DNA from: Thiohalocapsa sp.
GTDB taxonomy: Bacteria > Pseudomonadota > Gammaproteobacteria > Chromatiales > Chromatiaceae
DNA length: 64,000 bases
Assembly (NCBI GenBank): GCA_028277725.1
Contig: JANQFX010000051.1
Coordinates: 1 to 64,000 of the forward strand
Direction: 5' to 3'
Position numbers and translations under genes: made by a program
Shown: positions 27,476 through 36,707 of the stretch, piece after piece
Position numbering within the stretch: position 1 is the stretch's first letter
Layout of the letters: each line of letters starts with the position of its first letter
Notes under the pieces: model-generated
What the model was told of the DNA's origin: nothing
The model's database searches: none
What the model saw: only the letters and a program-made list of their open reading frames with translations

Positions 27476-27606
27476 GGCACATGCGCCTGCGCGAGCGGAC
27501 GCCCCCCGGGGCGGAGGCTCTGTTCGAAGACAGGGTTTCCGCTGCAATGCGGACTGGCGCTACTCGGCGCTTCCAGGCCGGCATGCAAGCCGCGCGGGGT
27601 GCGCAT
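27466..27606 (-). CDS. 46-residue mini-ORF between gspK and gspL
   Basis: The ORF starts with ATG at 27606 behind GAGGAG placed about six bases upstream, one of the best ribosome sites in the window. It reads MRTPRGLHAGLEAPSSASPH, is rich in Pro/Arg/Ala/Ser and has no membrane segment. Its stop lies ten bases inside the gspL gene, so it may serve mainly to couple translation of gspL. The 220 bases between gspK and gspL are otherwise unusually long for this tight cluster. I do not recognise the peptide. Confidence 0.4.
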   Translation of the reverse strand: MRTPRGLHAGLEAPSSASPHCSGNPVFEQSLRPGGRPLAQAHVPWS

Positions 27607-27696
27607 CGGTTTCTCCTCGGGGTCTCGATCAATAGGCTGCTGCGGCAGCCCGGGGGCGGCGAATCGCAGGAGGCGCAAGGATAACGCACCATGCGG

Positions 27697-28671
27697 CTAC
27701 TCGCCCGAGGTCGACAGTTGCCCGGCGTCCGGCGCGCCCGCGAGCAACCCGTAGCGCCGCCAGAGCACCTCGAAGGGAGGCCGCTCGTCACGCATCACCC
27801 GCACCAGCGCCTCCATCTGCCGGCTGCCGCCTCCGGGCGTGTCTTGCATGACCCGAATGCGATACAGCGGCCCGCCGCGGTCGCCGACGGACAGCACCTC
27901 GGCGCCCGGCACAACCGGTTGGTCGCGCTCCAAGACCACCTGTGCGGCGTCTTCGAGCGTGAGACCCTGCACGGCGGCGAGTACCGCCGCGGATGCGAAC
28001 CGCTGCTCGACCTGTCCCGATTCGTTGTCCACGGTGAGGCCCGGTGCAAGGCGCCGGTAGAGGTCGCGGCTCATGCCGAGCACCTGGCGCAGCTCCTCGA
28101 CGCTGCCGAAGGGCTGGTCTCCGGCGCCATAGGGCAGGCCCGCGGCCTCATAGTCGCCGTCCTCGGCGCCGTTGAGTTGGGTCAGATCGTCCTGGTCGCG
28201 CCAGTCGATGATGGCGTCGGCGACGGCGTCGCGGGCGGCCTCGTCGTAGCCCTCCTCGCCCTGGGCGAACTCGATCAGCGCGGCGAGCTGGTCCCGGGGC
28301 GCGCGATTCAGGTCGACGCGGGAGGCCTCATTGCTCAGGCTGATGCGGAGTTCGATGCCGTCGAAGCGCAGCGGCCGCGGCGACCCATCCGGCACCCAGA
28401 TCTCTTCGATCGGCACGGTGTCCATCGGCGTCGCCATTAGGTTGAGCGCCGTCAGTGCAAGCGCCGCCTCCGCCGCCGCGCGGAAGCGGGCGGCGTCGAT
28501 CTGATTGCGGGACAGGGCGTTCTCGGTGCGCTGCGTCGTCGTCAGCCCCAGCGCCATGACCGTCAGCAGGGCGATGACCCAGAGCACGATGACCAGCGCG
28601 ATGCCGCGCTGCCCCGCCGTGCTTCGGGAGTGCGCAGGAGGATCCTGTTCGCCAATGGGGGCCTGTCGCAT
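27697..28671 (-). CDS. gspK: Minor pseudopilin GspK
   Basis: GspK is the large tip pseudopilin. The 324-residue product has the prepilin-like sequence QRGIALVIVLWVIALLTVMA after a short leader; the residue five positions in is not glutamate, as usual for GspK. The central part ASRVDLNRAPRDQLAALIEF and DAIIDWRDQDD matches the GspK helix-hairpin-helix-like domain and its Ca-binding region. ATG 28671 is chosen because the cleavage site then lies about 22 residues in; the frame is open far upstream. Only two bases separate it from gspJ. Confidence 0.93.
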   Translation of the reverse strand: MRQAPIGEQDPPAHSRSTAGQRGIALVIVLWVIALLTVMALGLTTTQRTENALSRNQIDAARFRAAAEAALALTALNLMATPMDTVPIEEIWVPDGSPRPLRFDGIELRISLSNEASRVDLNRAPRDQLAALIEFAQGEEGYDEAARDAVADAIIDWRDQDDLTQLNGAEDGDYEAAGLPYGAGDQPFGSVEELRQVLGMSRDLYRRLAPGLTVDNESGQVEQRFASAAVLAAVQGLTLEDAAQVVLERDQPVVPGAEVLSVGDRGGPLYRIRVMQDTPGGGSRQMEALVRVMRDERPPFEVLWRRYGLLAGAPDAGQLSTSGE

Positions 28672-28673
28672 CG

Positions 28674-29504
28674 CTACTGATCTGGTTGGTTTCTCGGCGC
28701 CTCGGCTTCGGGGCCGGTTTCCTCGTCGTCCGGCGAGGCCAGCGCTGGTCCCTCGATACCGCCGAAGTTCGCAACGTCGCCGCCCGAGAGCTCGACCACG
28801 GCGGCGGGCCAGGACTGCCTTGGCGTCGTCACCAGCAACCGTACCCGCAGCGGCAGGCGCGACGCCCCTTCCCATTCCTCGAACCACTCGGGCTCCGTCT
28901 CGCCCTCGTCAACGCCGAAATAGCCGAGTTCGAAGCGCTCGACCTCGGGCAGCAGAACCGTCCGGCCGTAGGCGCCGGCAGCGAGGTCGCGATCCAGCGG
29001 ACCGACATCCCGGGCGACGCCGGACGACTCCAGCAGCGGCTCCCATGCCGGATAGTCGTCACCGCCCGACAGCACCTCGGGGTGTAGCAGCCAGCGCACC
29101 AGGACCAGTCGGTCGTGTTCGCCGTTCGGCTCCAGGACCAGCCGCAGCACATAGAGTCCGGGGATGCCGACGTGCTCCGACAGCGGAGCTGCGAGCTCCA
29201 GGCTCTGGGTGTCTCCGGAAAAGACCGGCTGTGCCATGCCGTTGTAGACGACGCTCGCGGGTCGCGCTTGGCGCAGGGTGCGTTCCAGGAAGTTGCGCGC
29301 GACGCGCAGATCGCCGACCCGCTCTGTGACGTCCTCGACGCCCTCCCAGGCACGGGAACCGAGGCGTAGTCCGGAGAACATCAGTAGGGTGATGACAGCG
29401 ATCAGCACCAGGGCGATGAGCAGTTCGACCAGCGTAAAGCCGGCCGGGGGACGAGGCGATGCGGCCGGGACCCAGTTCGTCGTCCGGATGGGCCGAGGAG
29501 GCAT
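28674..29504 (-). CDS. gspJ: Minor pseudopilin GspJ
   Basis: The 276-residue protein begins with a 22-residue basic leader and the prepilin peptidase site PPAGFTLVELLIALVLIAVI, with Glu at position 5 of the mature form. The rest includes LGSRAWEGVEDVTERVGDLR and NFLERTLRQARPASV, typical of GspJ. It forms the tip complex with GspI and GspK. The C-terminus has an extra acidic tail (DDEETGPEAEAPRNQPDQ). ATG 29504 gives a normal leader length; the frame is open upstream. Confidence 0.92.
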   Translation of the reverse strand: MPPRPIRTTNWVPAASPRPPAGFTLVELLIALVLIAVITLLMFSGLRLGSRAWEGVEDVTERVGDLRVARNFLERTLRQARPASVVYNGMAQPVFSGDTQSLELAAPLSEHVGIPGLYVLRLVLEPNGEHDRLVLVRWLLHPEVLSGGDDYPAWEPLLESSGVARDVGPLDRDLAAGAYGRTVLLPEVERFELGYFGVDEGETEPEWFEEWEGASRLPLRVRLLVTTPRQSWPAAVVELSGGDVANFGGIEGPALASPDDEETGPEAEAPRNQPDQ

Positions 29505-29548
29505 GTGCCCGCGCCTTGCCGTCAGAAGCGGCGCTGACGTCGTCAAGG

Positions 29549-29992
29549 TCAGAACCGCGCGTCGAAGACGTCGCCGAGGCGTAACGAGCGTAGCGTCACC
29601 TGGCGGGCACCTGCGCCGGTCGGCAACGAGGCGACGGCGCTGACGCGATAGGGCTGCATGGCGGGGCTGGGGTCTTCGCCGAGCCAACCCTCGGGCTGGT
29701 AGGGCTCAATGCTGACGATCCAGTCCATGCCGTCCTCCGGCTCGCCGGTATGCACACCTTCTTCCAGTGGGATCTCCGCACCCACGGAGGCGAGCTTCGC
29801 CTCCGCGAGGGCGACGATGCGGCTGTAGTCCGCGCTGACGGCGGTGGTGGTCATTGCGCGCTGGAAGATCTGCAACAGCACGCCGAGGCTGAGCGCCAGG
29901 ATTGCGAAGGCCACCAGGACCTCCAGCAAGGAGAACCCGCGCGAACGGCGCCGCCGCCAGATCGAGCCAACCGCCGGCCTAGTCAAACGCAA
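29549..29992 (-). CDS. gspI: Minor pseudopilin GspI
   Basis: The 147-residue product carries the prepilin signature RSRGFSLLEVLVAFAILALS with Glu5, then a GspI-like body (LAEAKLASVGAEIPLEEGVH). No ATG is available; translation must start at TTG 29992 or TTG 29986. The second has GAGG about six bases upstream and may be the true start. It follows gspH by about 60 bases, and gspJ follows after 44 bases. Confidence 0.9.
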   Translation of the reverse strand: MRLTRPAVGSIWRRRRSRGFSLLEVLVAFAILALSLGVLLQIFQRAMTTTAVSADYSRIVALAEAKLASVGAEIPLEEGVHTGEPEDGMDWIVSIEPYQPEGWLGEDPSPAMQPYRVSAVASLPTGAGARQVTLRSLRLGDVFDARF

Positions 29993-30052
29993 CCTCGAGT
30001 AGCCATCGCTTCGTTCTCGAATTCCACCCTTCGCCCTTCCACCTTCACACTT

Positions 30053-30520
30053 CTAACGCCTCTCCCAGTCGGCAATCAGGATTCGGCCGGTGAGCCAGTT
30101 CACGCCGACCTGATAGCCCGCATCACCACGCTTGAGGATCACGCGTCCGCCCGTGGAACTGCCGTCGGGGTAGAAGCGAATGGCGCCGACGGAGTTGCTG
30201 CGCATTTCTTCGTCGGCGGCAAGCAGTTCGATCTCCAGCCCGCCGGGCAGGCTGCCCGAGCGATGATCGCCCTCGATGCTGTAGCGATTGCTGCCGATGT
30301 CCAGCACCCAGGCCGCGTCTCGCCCCTGGGCGACGGCGATCTCGCGCGCCAGCCTGAGCCCGCCGGCGGTGCGCCGGGCAGCGGCCTTGAGCTCCACCGC
30401 GGGCATGGCCGAGGAGATCAACGGCGGCGCCACCGCCAGCAACAGGCCGCCGATGGCCAGCACCACCAGCAGCTCCACCAGCGTGAAGCCGCCTGTGCGC
30501 AGTCCGGACGCCCGGCGCAC
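30053..30520 (-). CDS. gspH: Minor pseudopilin GspH
   Basis: The 155-residue protein starts with GTG at 30520 and has the cleavage site RTGGFTLVELLVVLAIGGLL about ten residues in. The body (AARRTAGGLRLAREIAVAQG, WVLDIGSNRYSIEG, IRFYPDGSSTGGRVIL) is the GspH/FimT fold. GspH caps the GspIJK tip complex. The gene begins 11 bases after the gspG stop. Confidence 0.92.
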   Translation of the reverse strand: MRRASGLRTGGFTLVELLVVLAIGGLLLAVAPPLISSAMPAVELKAAARRTAGGLRLAREIAVAQGRDAAWVLDIGSNRYSIEGDHRSGSLPGGLEIELLAADEEMRSNSVGAIRFYPDGSSTGGRVILKRGDAGYQVGVNWLTGRILIADWERR

Positions 30521-30531
30521 GGGCCTGGGCG

Positions 30532-30972
30532 TCAGGTGCTCTCCGACCAGCTTCTGATGTCGGCGGACTCGCCGTCACCGCCCTCCTGGCCATCGGAGCC
30601 CAGGGACCAGATGTCGAAGGGGCCGTGTTGGCCGGGTGCGCGGTACTGATAGTCGTTACCCCAGGGGTCCTTCGGCACCTGGCTCTTACGCAGGTAGGGG
30701 CCGTTCCAGTTGGCGACGCCCGGATCCTTCACCAAGGCCTCCAGGCTGTCGGGGTAGTTGCCGATCTCGAGCCGGTAAAGGTCCAGGGTTGCGCCCAGGT
30801 CCTCGATCTGGAGCGCGGCAGTCTTGGTCTTGGAACTGCCAAGGAATTTCATCACCTGCGGGCCCACCAGACCGGCCAGCAGGCCCAGGATGGCGAGCAC
30901 CACCAGGAGCTCGACCAGGGTGAAGCCGGCGCCTCGGCGGCGGAGAGATCGTAGACGATTCGACATAGACAT
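30532..30972 (-). CDS. gspG: Major pseudopilin GspG
   Basis: GspG is the main subunit of the pseudopilus. The 146-residue protein has the prepilin site RRGAGFTLVELLVVLAILGL (cleavage after about residue 16) and the GspG C-terminal signature NWNGPYLRKSQVPKDPWGND followed by FDIWSLGSDGQEGGDGESADI, including the Ca-binding loop. ATG 30972 follows GAGGAAGG by a few bases; a second ATG two codons later is possible. A 228-base gap separates it from gspF. Confidence 0.96.
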   Translation of the reverse strand: MSMSNRLRSLRRRGAGFTLVELLVVLAILGLLAGLVGPQVMKFLGSSKTKTAALQIEDLGATLDLYRLEIGNYPDSLEALVKDPGVANWNGPYLRKSQVPKDPWGNDYQYRAPGQHGPFDIWSLGSDGQEGGDGESADIRSWSEST

Positions 30973-31200
30973 GACCTTCCTCTGCGGGTAGCGGCATGGG
31001 ACGGAGCGAGGCCGATGGTGCTCCAACCGAGCCGGGATCAAGTGTCCGAATGATACACCCGGGCAGGCTCGAACCGGCCGACTGGCGCGCATGCGCCAGC
31101 GCGGGAGCGGTATTCCTGCTGGGACGCTCCGCTCGAATGCGGCGAGTGCGGCCCCGACCATGGCGCCGGGACGCCCTGGGCGCAGCGCCCCTCCCTGACC

Positions 31201-32409
31201 TCAGAACACCAACTCGTTGGCGCCGAGGATCGCCATCAGGATGGAGATGATGATGCCGGCGATGACGATGCCGAGACCGATGATCAACACCGGTTCCAGC
31301 AGTGTCAGCAGGCGCTGCACGCTGGCCTTGGTCTCGCGGTCGAAGATGTCGGCGACCTTGGCGAGCATGGCGTCCAGGGTGCCGGACTCCTCGCCGACGC
31401 GGATCATCTGCAACGCCAGCTCCGGGAAGACCTCCTTCGTCGCTAGGGGCTCGGCCAGGCCGCGGCCATGCTTGAGCCCGTCGGCGACCTCGTCCAGGCC
31501 TTCGCCGATGCGGCGATTGTCCACGACCTCCTTGGCCAGGTTCAGCCCGGAGTAGAGCGGCAGGCCGTTCTTGAGCAGGGTCGACAGGGTGTGGCTGAAC
31601 CGAGCCGTCTCCATTTTCCAGATCAGGTCGCCGAACAACGGGATGGACATGACGCCATAGTCGAAGCGGCGGCGGTTCTCGGGGTTCTGCAACCAGCGCT
31701 CCATCACCACGGCGACCACGGCGACGACCACCAGCAGCGCCCACCAGTAGCCGCGCACGATGTCGCCGGCGCCGACGACGATGCGCGTCGGTAGTGGCAG
31801 CGCCGCGCCCATGTCGTCGAACAGCACCGTGAACTGGGGCACCACGAACACCAGCAGCATGATCACCGATAGCCCGGCGACGAACAGCAGGATGGACGGA
31901 TAGACCAGCGCGGAGGTGACGGTGCCGCGCAGCTCGGCGCTGCGCTCCAGGTAGTCCGCCAGGCGTGTCAGCACCTCGTCCAGCGCGCCGCTGGCCTCAC
32001 CGGCGCGGACCATGTTGACGTAGAGCTTCGGGAATTGGCCGTCCTGCGCTTCCAACGCCGCGGACAGGGTGGCACCGCCGCGCACCCGGTCCTGGAGATC
32101 CGCCAGCACGCGCACCACGTGTTCCTCGGTGGTCAATCCAGACAGCACCGTGAGCGAGCGGTCCAGCGGCAGCCCTGCCTGCAGCAGCGTGGCTAGCTGA
32201 CGGGTGACGATCTCGACGTCCTTGGCCGAGAGGCCCTTGCGCCGGCGCCGCGCCAGGGTCGCCGCGAGCCCGCCGGCGGAGCGTGTCTGCAGCGGAATCA
32301 GTCCCTCGGCCTGCAACCGCTGCACCAGCGCGGCCTCGTCATGCGCCTCCTGCTCGCCTTCGACCTCTTCACCGTCGAGTTTGACCGCTTTGTAAAAGTA
32401 TCTGGGCAT
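31201..32409 (-). CDS. gspF: Type II secretion inner-membrane protein GspF
   Basis: The 402-residue protein has two T2SSF domains. The first includes VEIVTRQLATLLQAGLPLDR and VNMVRAGEASGALDEVLTRL. The second includes METARFSHTLSTLLKNGLPL and ALQMIRVGEESGTLDAMLAK. Three membrane helices are seen at about residues 168-190, 218-238 and 372-392. GspF is the rotor-like platform above the GspE ATPase. It is the first gene of the cluster; the gspE gene that normally precedes it is absent, and mnmG lies there instead. Confidence 0.96.
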   Translation of the reverse strand: MPRYFYKAVKLDGEEVEGEQEAHDEAALVQRLQAEGLIPLQTRSAGGLAATLARRRRKGLSAKDVEIVTRQLATLLQAGLPLDRSLTVLSGLTTEEHVVRVLADLQDRVRGGATLSAALEAQDGQFPKLYVNMVRAGEASGALDEVLTRLADYLERSAELRGTVTSALVYPSILLFVAGLSVIMLLVFVVPQFTVLFDDMGAALPLPTRIVVGAGDIVRGYWWALLVVVAVVAVVMERWLQNPENRRRFDYGVMSIPLFGDLIWKMETARFSHTLSTLLKNGLPLYSGLNLAKEVVDNRRIGEGLDEVADGLKHGRGLAEPLATKEVFPELALQMIRVGEESGTLDAMLAKVADIFDRETKASVQRLLTLLEPVLIIGLGIVIAGIIISILMAILGANELVF

Positions 32410-32579
32410 GGTTGAGTTGTGATTGACTTGTGAAGCCGGACCGAGGGTTGGACGCGGGTCGGCGACGGACTGGGATCGACGAGGTCGGCGTGGGTGCCAA
32501 ATCGGCCGGGCCTGCGGATTTGCGGCCGGGTCACCATTGGTTCGAGGTCGCCGAAGCCCCCCGAGCCCCGGCTCGCTCG

Positions 32580-34466
32580 TCAGGCACTCTGCCGCTTCAG
32601 GTGGATCAGGAGCAGCGAGACCGCCGCGGGGGTGACACCCGGGATGCGGGCCGCCTGGCCGATAGTGGCGGGGCGCACCCGCTGGAACTTCTCGCGCACC
32701 TCCGCGGACAGCCCGCGGACATTGTCGTAATCGAGGTCGTCCGGCAGGGAGCGGGTGTCCTCGGCGCGCTGGCGACTGACCTCCGCCTGTTGGCGCTCCA
32801 GGTAGCCCGCGTACTTGGCCTGGATGTCGATCTGCTCGGCGACCTGGGCGTCGTCGGCGCCGGCGCCGAGGCCGTCGACCCGCATCAGCGCCGCGTAGCC
32901 GACCCGCGGGCGGGCGAGCAGGTCCAGGGCGCGGACCTCGCGGCCGACGACTTCACCCGTGTCCGATTCGATGGCCGCGGCCGCCGCCGTGCGCGGTCGC
33001 ACCCAGCAGTCGCGCAACCGCGCCTGTTCGCGCTCGATGGCCTCGCGCTTCTGCTCGAAGCGTCGCCAGCGGACCTCGCCCACCAGCCCGAGCCCGCGGC
33101 CGAACTCGGTCAGGCGCAGATCGGCGTTGTCCTCGCGCAGCATGAGCCGGTATTCGGCGCGGCTGGTGAACATGCGGTAGGGCTCGTTGGTTCCGCGGGT
33201 GATCAGGTCGTCGACGAGCACGCCCAGGTAGGCCTCGTCTCGGCGTGGCGACCAGGGCTCGCGCCCCTGCACCGTGCGTGCGGCGTTGACCCCGGCCAGC
33301 AGGCCCTGTGCCGCGGCCTCCTCGTAGCCGGTGGTGCCGTTGATCTGACCGGCGAAGTAGAGCCCCGGCACCAAGCGCGTCTCCAGCGTCGGCTTGAGGT
33401 CGCGCGGGTCGAAGAAGTCGTACTCGATGGCGTAGCCCGGCCGGGTAATGTGCGCCCGCTCGAAGCCCGGGATGGAGCGCACCAAGTCCAGCTGCACCTC
33501 GAAGGGCAGGCTGGTGGAGATGCCGTTCGGGTAGATCTCGGCCGAGGTCAGGCCCTCCGGCTCGACGAAGATCTGGTGCGAGGCCTTGTCGGCGAAGCGC
33601 ACGATCTTGTCCTCGATAGAGGGGCAATAGCGCGGTCCGACGCCCTCGATGACGCCGGTGAACATGGGCGAGCGCGACAGCCCGGCGCGGATGATCTCGT
33701 GGGTGCGCTCGGTGGTGCGGGCGATGTGGCAGCAGACCTGGCGCGGGTGTTCGTCGACGTCGCCGAGGTAGGAGAACACCGGCACCGGATCATCCCCCGG
33801 CTGCTCCTCAAGCTGACTGTAATCGATGCTGCTCGTTGCGATGCGCGGTGGCGTACCGGTCTTGAGCCGGTCGACGGTGAAGGGCAGTTCGCGCAGGCGC
33901 TCGGCCAGCGCGATGGAGGGCGGATCAGCGGCGCGCCCGCCACGGTGGTTGCTGAGGCCCACGTGGATACGCCCGCCGAGGAAGGTGCCGACGGTGAGCA
34001 CCACGGCCGGGGCGCGGAACTCGAGCCCCATCTGCGTCCGCACGCCGACGACCCGCTCGCCCTGACCTGTGGACTCCAGCAACAGGTCGTCGACGGCCTG
34101 TTGGAACAACCGCAGTTTGGGCTCGGATTCCACCGCCGCGCGCACCGCCTGCCGATAGAGCTGGCGGTCGGCCTGCGCGCGGGTGGCGCGCACCGCCGGC
34201 CCCTTCCGTCGGTTCAGGATGCGGAACTGGATGCCGCCGCGGTCGGCGGCGCGGGCCATGAGGCCGTCGAGGGCATCGATCTCCTTGACCAGATGCCCTT
34301 TGCCGATGCCGCCGATGGCCGGGTTGCAGCTCATCTGGCCGATGGTCTCGATGTTGTGGGTCAGCAGCAGCGTGCGCGCACCGAGGCGTGCCGCCGCGAG
34401 GGCCGCCTCGGTCCCGGCGTGGCCGCCGCCGACGACGATGACGTCGTAGCCGTGAATGTCCGACAT
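32580..34466 (-). CDS. mnmG: tRNA uridine 5-carboxymethylaminomethyl modification enzyme MnmG (GidA)
   Basis: With MnmE, MnmG modifies the wobble uridine of several tRNAs using FAD, NADH and a folate. The 628-residue enzyme has the FAD-binding [20 protein letters not shown] at its start, the [18 protein letters not shown] and [17 protein letters not shown] motifs, [20 protein letters not shown], and the C-terminal [18 protein letters not shown] helical domain. ATG 34466 is preferred over an upstream TTG at 34475. The usual downstream rsmG (gidB) gene is not adjacent here; gspF follows after 170 bases. Confidence 0.97.
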   Translation of the reverse strand: MSDIHGYDVIVVGGGHAGTEAALAAARLGARTLLLTHNIETIGQMSCNPAIGGIGKGHLVKEIDALDGLMARAADRGGIQFRILNRRKGPAVRATRAQADRQLYRQAVRAAVESEPKLRLFQQAVDDLLLESTGQGERVVGVRTQMGLEFRAPAVVLTVGTFLGGRIHVGLSNHRGGRAADPPSIALAERLRELPFTVDRLKTGTPPRIATSSIDYSQLEEQPGDDPVPVFSYLGDVDEHPRQVCCHIARTTERTHEIIRAGLSRSPMFTGVIEGVGPRYCPSIEDKIVRFADKASHQIFVEPEGLTSAEIYPNGISTSLPFEVQLDLVRSIPGFERAHITRPGYAIEYDFFDPRDLKPTLETRLVPGLYFAGQINGTTGYEEAAAQGLLAGVNAARTVQGREPWSPRRDEAYLGVLVDDLITRGTNEPYRMFTSRAEYRLMLREDNADLRLTEFGRGLGLVGEVRWRRFEQKREAIEREQARLRDCWVRPRTAAAAAIESDTGEVVGREVRALDLLARPRVGYAALMRVDGLGAGADDAQVAEQIDIQAKYAGYLERQQAEVSRQRAEDTRSLPDDLDYDNVRGLSAEVREKFQRVRPATIGQAARIPGVTPAAVSLLLIHLKRQSA

Positions 34467-34495
34467 GGTTCGCAATCCTGCCTAGGTGGGCGCAT

Positions 34496-34523
34496 ATACT
34501 AGCGCAGCGCGCGGGCTGGTTAA
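34496..34523 (-). promoter_or_regulatory. Candidate sigma-70 promoter of mnmG
   Basis: On the minus strand TTAACC (complement of 34518-34523) and TAGTAT (complement of 34496-34501) are separated by 16 bases and lie about 30 bases before the mnmG ATG. Both boxes match the consensus at four of six positions. An overlapping TATATG is an alternative -10. Confidence 0.4.
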
Positions 34524-34613
34524 GTCCTTGTCGCCGCGGTTCTTACTCGAAGTCCCCAAACACTCATCAATTGCCCGGTGCCCCGGCACCGGACCCACGG
34601 CCAATCCACACTC

Positions 34614-35558
34614 ATGTTGCAGAGCCTGCATCGCCCGGCGGCGGACCAGCCATTGCATGCGGTGCTCGACGCCGCGGACCGGATCATCCTCGGCAAGCGC
34701 CACGAGCTCCGCCTCGCCCTCGCCTGCCTGCTGGCCCGCGGTCACCTGCTGATCGAAGACGTGCCCGGGGTCGGTAAGACGACACTCGCGCACCTGCTGG
34801 CTCGGCTGATGGGGCTGGCGCAGTCACGCATCCAGTTCACCAGCGACATGCTGCCGGCGGACGTGCTCGGCGTGTCGGTGTACGACCGTGCGAGCGAGGC
34901 GTTTCGCTTCCACGAGGGGCCGGTGTTTGCGCACGTCGTGCTCGCCGACGAGATCAACCGAGCGACCCCCAAGGCGCAGAGCGCGCTCCTGGAGGCCATG
35001 GAGGAACGCCAGGTGACGGCCGAGGGCGAAACGCGCCCGCTACCCGAGCCCTTCTTCGTTATCGCCACGCAGAACCCGTTCCACCAGATCGGCACCTTCG
35101 CGCTGCCGGAGTCGCAGCTCGACCGCTTTCTGATGCGCATCGAGCTAGGCTACCCGGCGCCGGACCAGGAGAAGGCCCTGCTCGCCGGCGCCGACCGCCG
35201 CGAGCTGGTCAGCGAGATCGCACCGGCCATGAACGCCGCTTCGCTGCTGGCGGCACAGCGGGCCGTACTGGACGTACACCTGTCCGACGCGGTGGTGGAC
35301 TATGTGCACGCCATCCTGGCGTACACCCGAGGTAGCGAGCGCTTCATCCACGGGTTGTCGCCACGAGCCGGGATCGGTCTGATCCGTGCCGCTCGCGCCT
35401 GGGCGCTGTTGGAGGGCCGCGACTTCGTGCTCCCCGAGGACGTGCAACGGGTACTACCCGTGGTAGTGCCACACCGGCTCATCGGCGGCGACGACAATCG
35501 CGTCGGCGGACACGCTGCGGTTGCCGAGGCCATCCTAGAGGCGGTGCCGGTGACCTGA
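34614..35558 (+). CDS. MoxR-family AAA+ ATPase
   Basis: The 314-residue ATPase has Walker A DVPGVGKTTLAH (about residues 43-54), Walker B VLADEINRATPKAQSALLEAM, sensor 1 in VIATQNPFHQIGTFALPESQ and an arginine finger region LDRFLM. MoxR proteins act as chaperone-like activators, and those next to DUF58 and transglutaminase genes form a conserved but poorly understood membrane module. ATG 34614 is used; an in-frame upstream start at 34578 is less likely. Confidence 0.94.
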   Translation: MLQSLHRPAADQPLHAVLDAADRIILGKRHELRLALACLLARGHLLIEDVPGVGKTTLAHLLARLMGLAQSRIQFTSDMLPADVLGVSVYDRASEAFRFHEGPVFAHVVLADEINRATPKAQSALLEAMEERQVTAEGETRPLPEPFFVIATQNPFHQIGTFALPESQLDRFLMRIELGYPAPDQEKALLAGADRRELVSEIAPAMNAASLLAAQRAVLDVHLSDAVVDYVHAILAYTRGSERFIHGLSPRAGIGLIRAARAWALLEGRDFVLPEDVQRVLPVVVPHRLIGGDDNRVGGHAAVAEAILEAVPVT

Positions 35559-35744
35559 GTCGGGCCCCGAGGCCACCGCGACTCGCTTCCGCGCAGCACC
35601 CCATTGGCAGATACCTTGCCCTCCATATCCAGGCGCTCGCCTCCATCCGCTGCGGGAGCGGCCGGCCGTCGGCACCGGCTCCCACTCGGTCTCTCCGTCG
35701 TGGTGCCGGGTGGCCTGGCCGCTGGCCCGACCGCCGGTCCAGTT

Positions 35745-36707
35745 GTGGATCTGGCGTCGAGGCTCCTGTCCTGGCGTCGCCCGCGTGGGCCGGGCTCGGC
35801 CGAGGTCTCCACCCACCATCGCCGCATCTTCATCCTGCCCACCAAGGCCGGCCTCGGCTACGGGGCGATCCTGTTCGCCACCCTGCTCGGTGCCCTGAAC
35901 TACCAGAACAACCTGGGGCTATTTCTGACCTTTCTGATGGGCTCTATTGCGCTGGTGAGCATGCACCACTGCTGGTTCCAACTGCTCGGGCTGTCGCTGC
36001 TTGCACGTGACGGCCCGCCGGTGTTCGCCGGCGAGACTGCGCGATTTCCCCTGCGGCTCGCAGAACGCCGGAACAAGCCGCGCCCGCAGATCGAGGTCGC
36101 CGGTATCGACCCATTCGCGCTTGAAGCCGGCAAGGACGTCGAGTTGGAGTTCGCGCGTCCGGCACCCGCCCGTGGCCCGCTCGCGCTGGATGGCGTCCTG
36201 GTGCAGACGACCTACCCCTTCGGCCTGTTCCGCGCCTGGACGACGCTGCGTCCGCGCGCAGCGGTGCTGGTGTACCCCCGGCCAGCGGTGCGTGCGCCGC
36301 GGCCACGCATGCAGCCGCATGTCGCTCAGCGCGGCCGAGGCGATCTCGGCATCGGTGCCGAGGATTTCGTTGGTCCCAGGCCCTATCGTCCTGGCGACTC
36401 GCCGAAGCAGCTGGACTGGAAGGCCCTGGCCCGCGAGCGCGGCCTGGTCGTCAAGCAGTTCGGCGGCGACCAGTCCGGCCGCGCCTGGATCGACTGGGAC
36501 GGGATTCAGTCGCCTAGCGCCCTTGCGGATCCGGAGCAACGGCTGTCGCTGCTGGCGCGGCAGGTGCTCGACGCGGATGCCCTGAACTACAGCTACGGCC
36601 TGAGGCTGCCCGGCGTCCGGATCGAACCCAATCGCGGCGCGTTGCACAAGCACCACTGCCTTGGGGCCCTGGCGCGTTTCGGTATCGGAGACGCAGGGGA
36701 TGCCTAG
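35745..36707 (+). CDS. DUF58 domain membrane protein
   Basis: The protein begins near a conserved HHRRIFILPTKAGLGYGAIL segment, with two membrane helices (YGAILFATLLGALNYQNNLG and FLTFLMGSIALVSMHHCWF), then a DUF58 core: GDLGIGAEDFVGPRPYRPGD and SPKQLDWKALARERGLVVKQ. It is the middle gene of the moxR-DUF58-transglutaminase operon. The start is uncertain: the frame stays open back to TTG 35604, but that stretch contains a REP-like GGGAGC...GCTCCC palindrome (35654-35683) and does not look coding, so GTG 35745 is preferred. Confidence 0.82.
   Translation: MDLASRLLSWRRPRGPGSAEVSTHHRRIFILPTKAGLGYGAILFATLLGALNYQNNLGLFLTFLMGSIALVSMHHCWFQLLGLSLLARDGPPVFAGETARFPLRLAERRNKPRPQIEVAGIDPFALEAGKDVELEFARPAPARGPLALDGVLVQTTYPFGLFRAWTTLRPRAAVLVYPRPAVRAPRPRMQPHVAQRGRGDLGIGAEDFVGPRPYRPGDSPKQLDWKALARERGLVVKQFGGDQSGRAWIDWDGIQSPSALADPEQRLSLLARQVLDADALNYSYGLRLPGVRIEPNRGALHKHHCLGALARFGIGDAGDA

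Noticed and set aside
30973-31200. 228-base gap between gspF and gspG as a possible hidden gene
   Set aside because: No frame on the minus strand in this gap has a start with ribosome site or protein-like composition.
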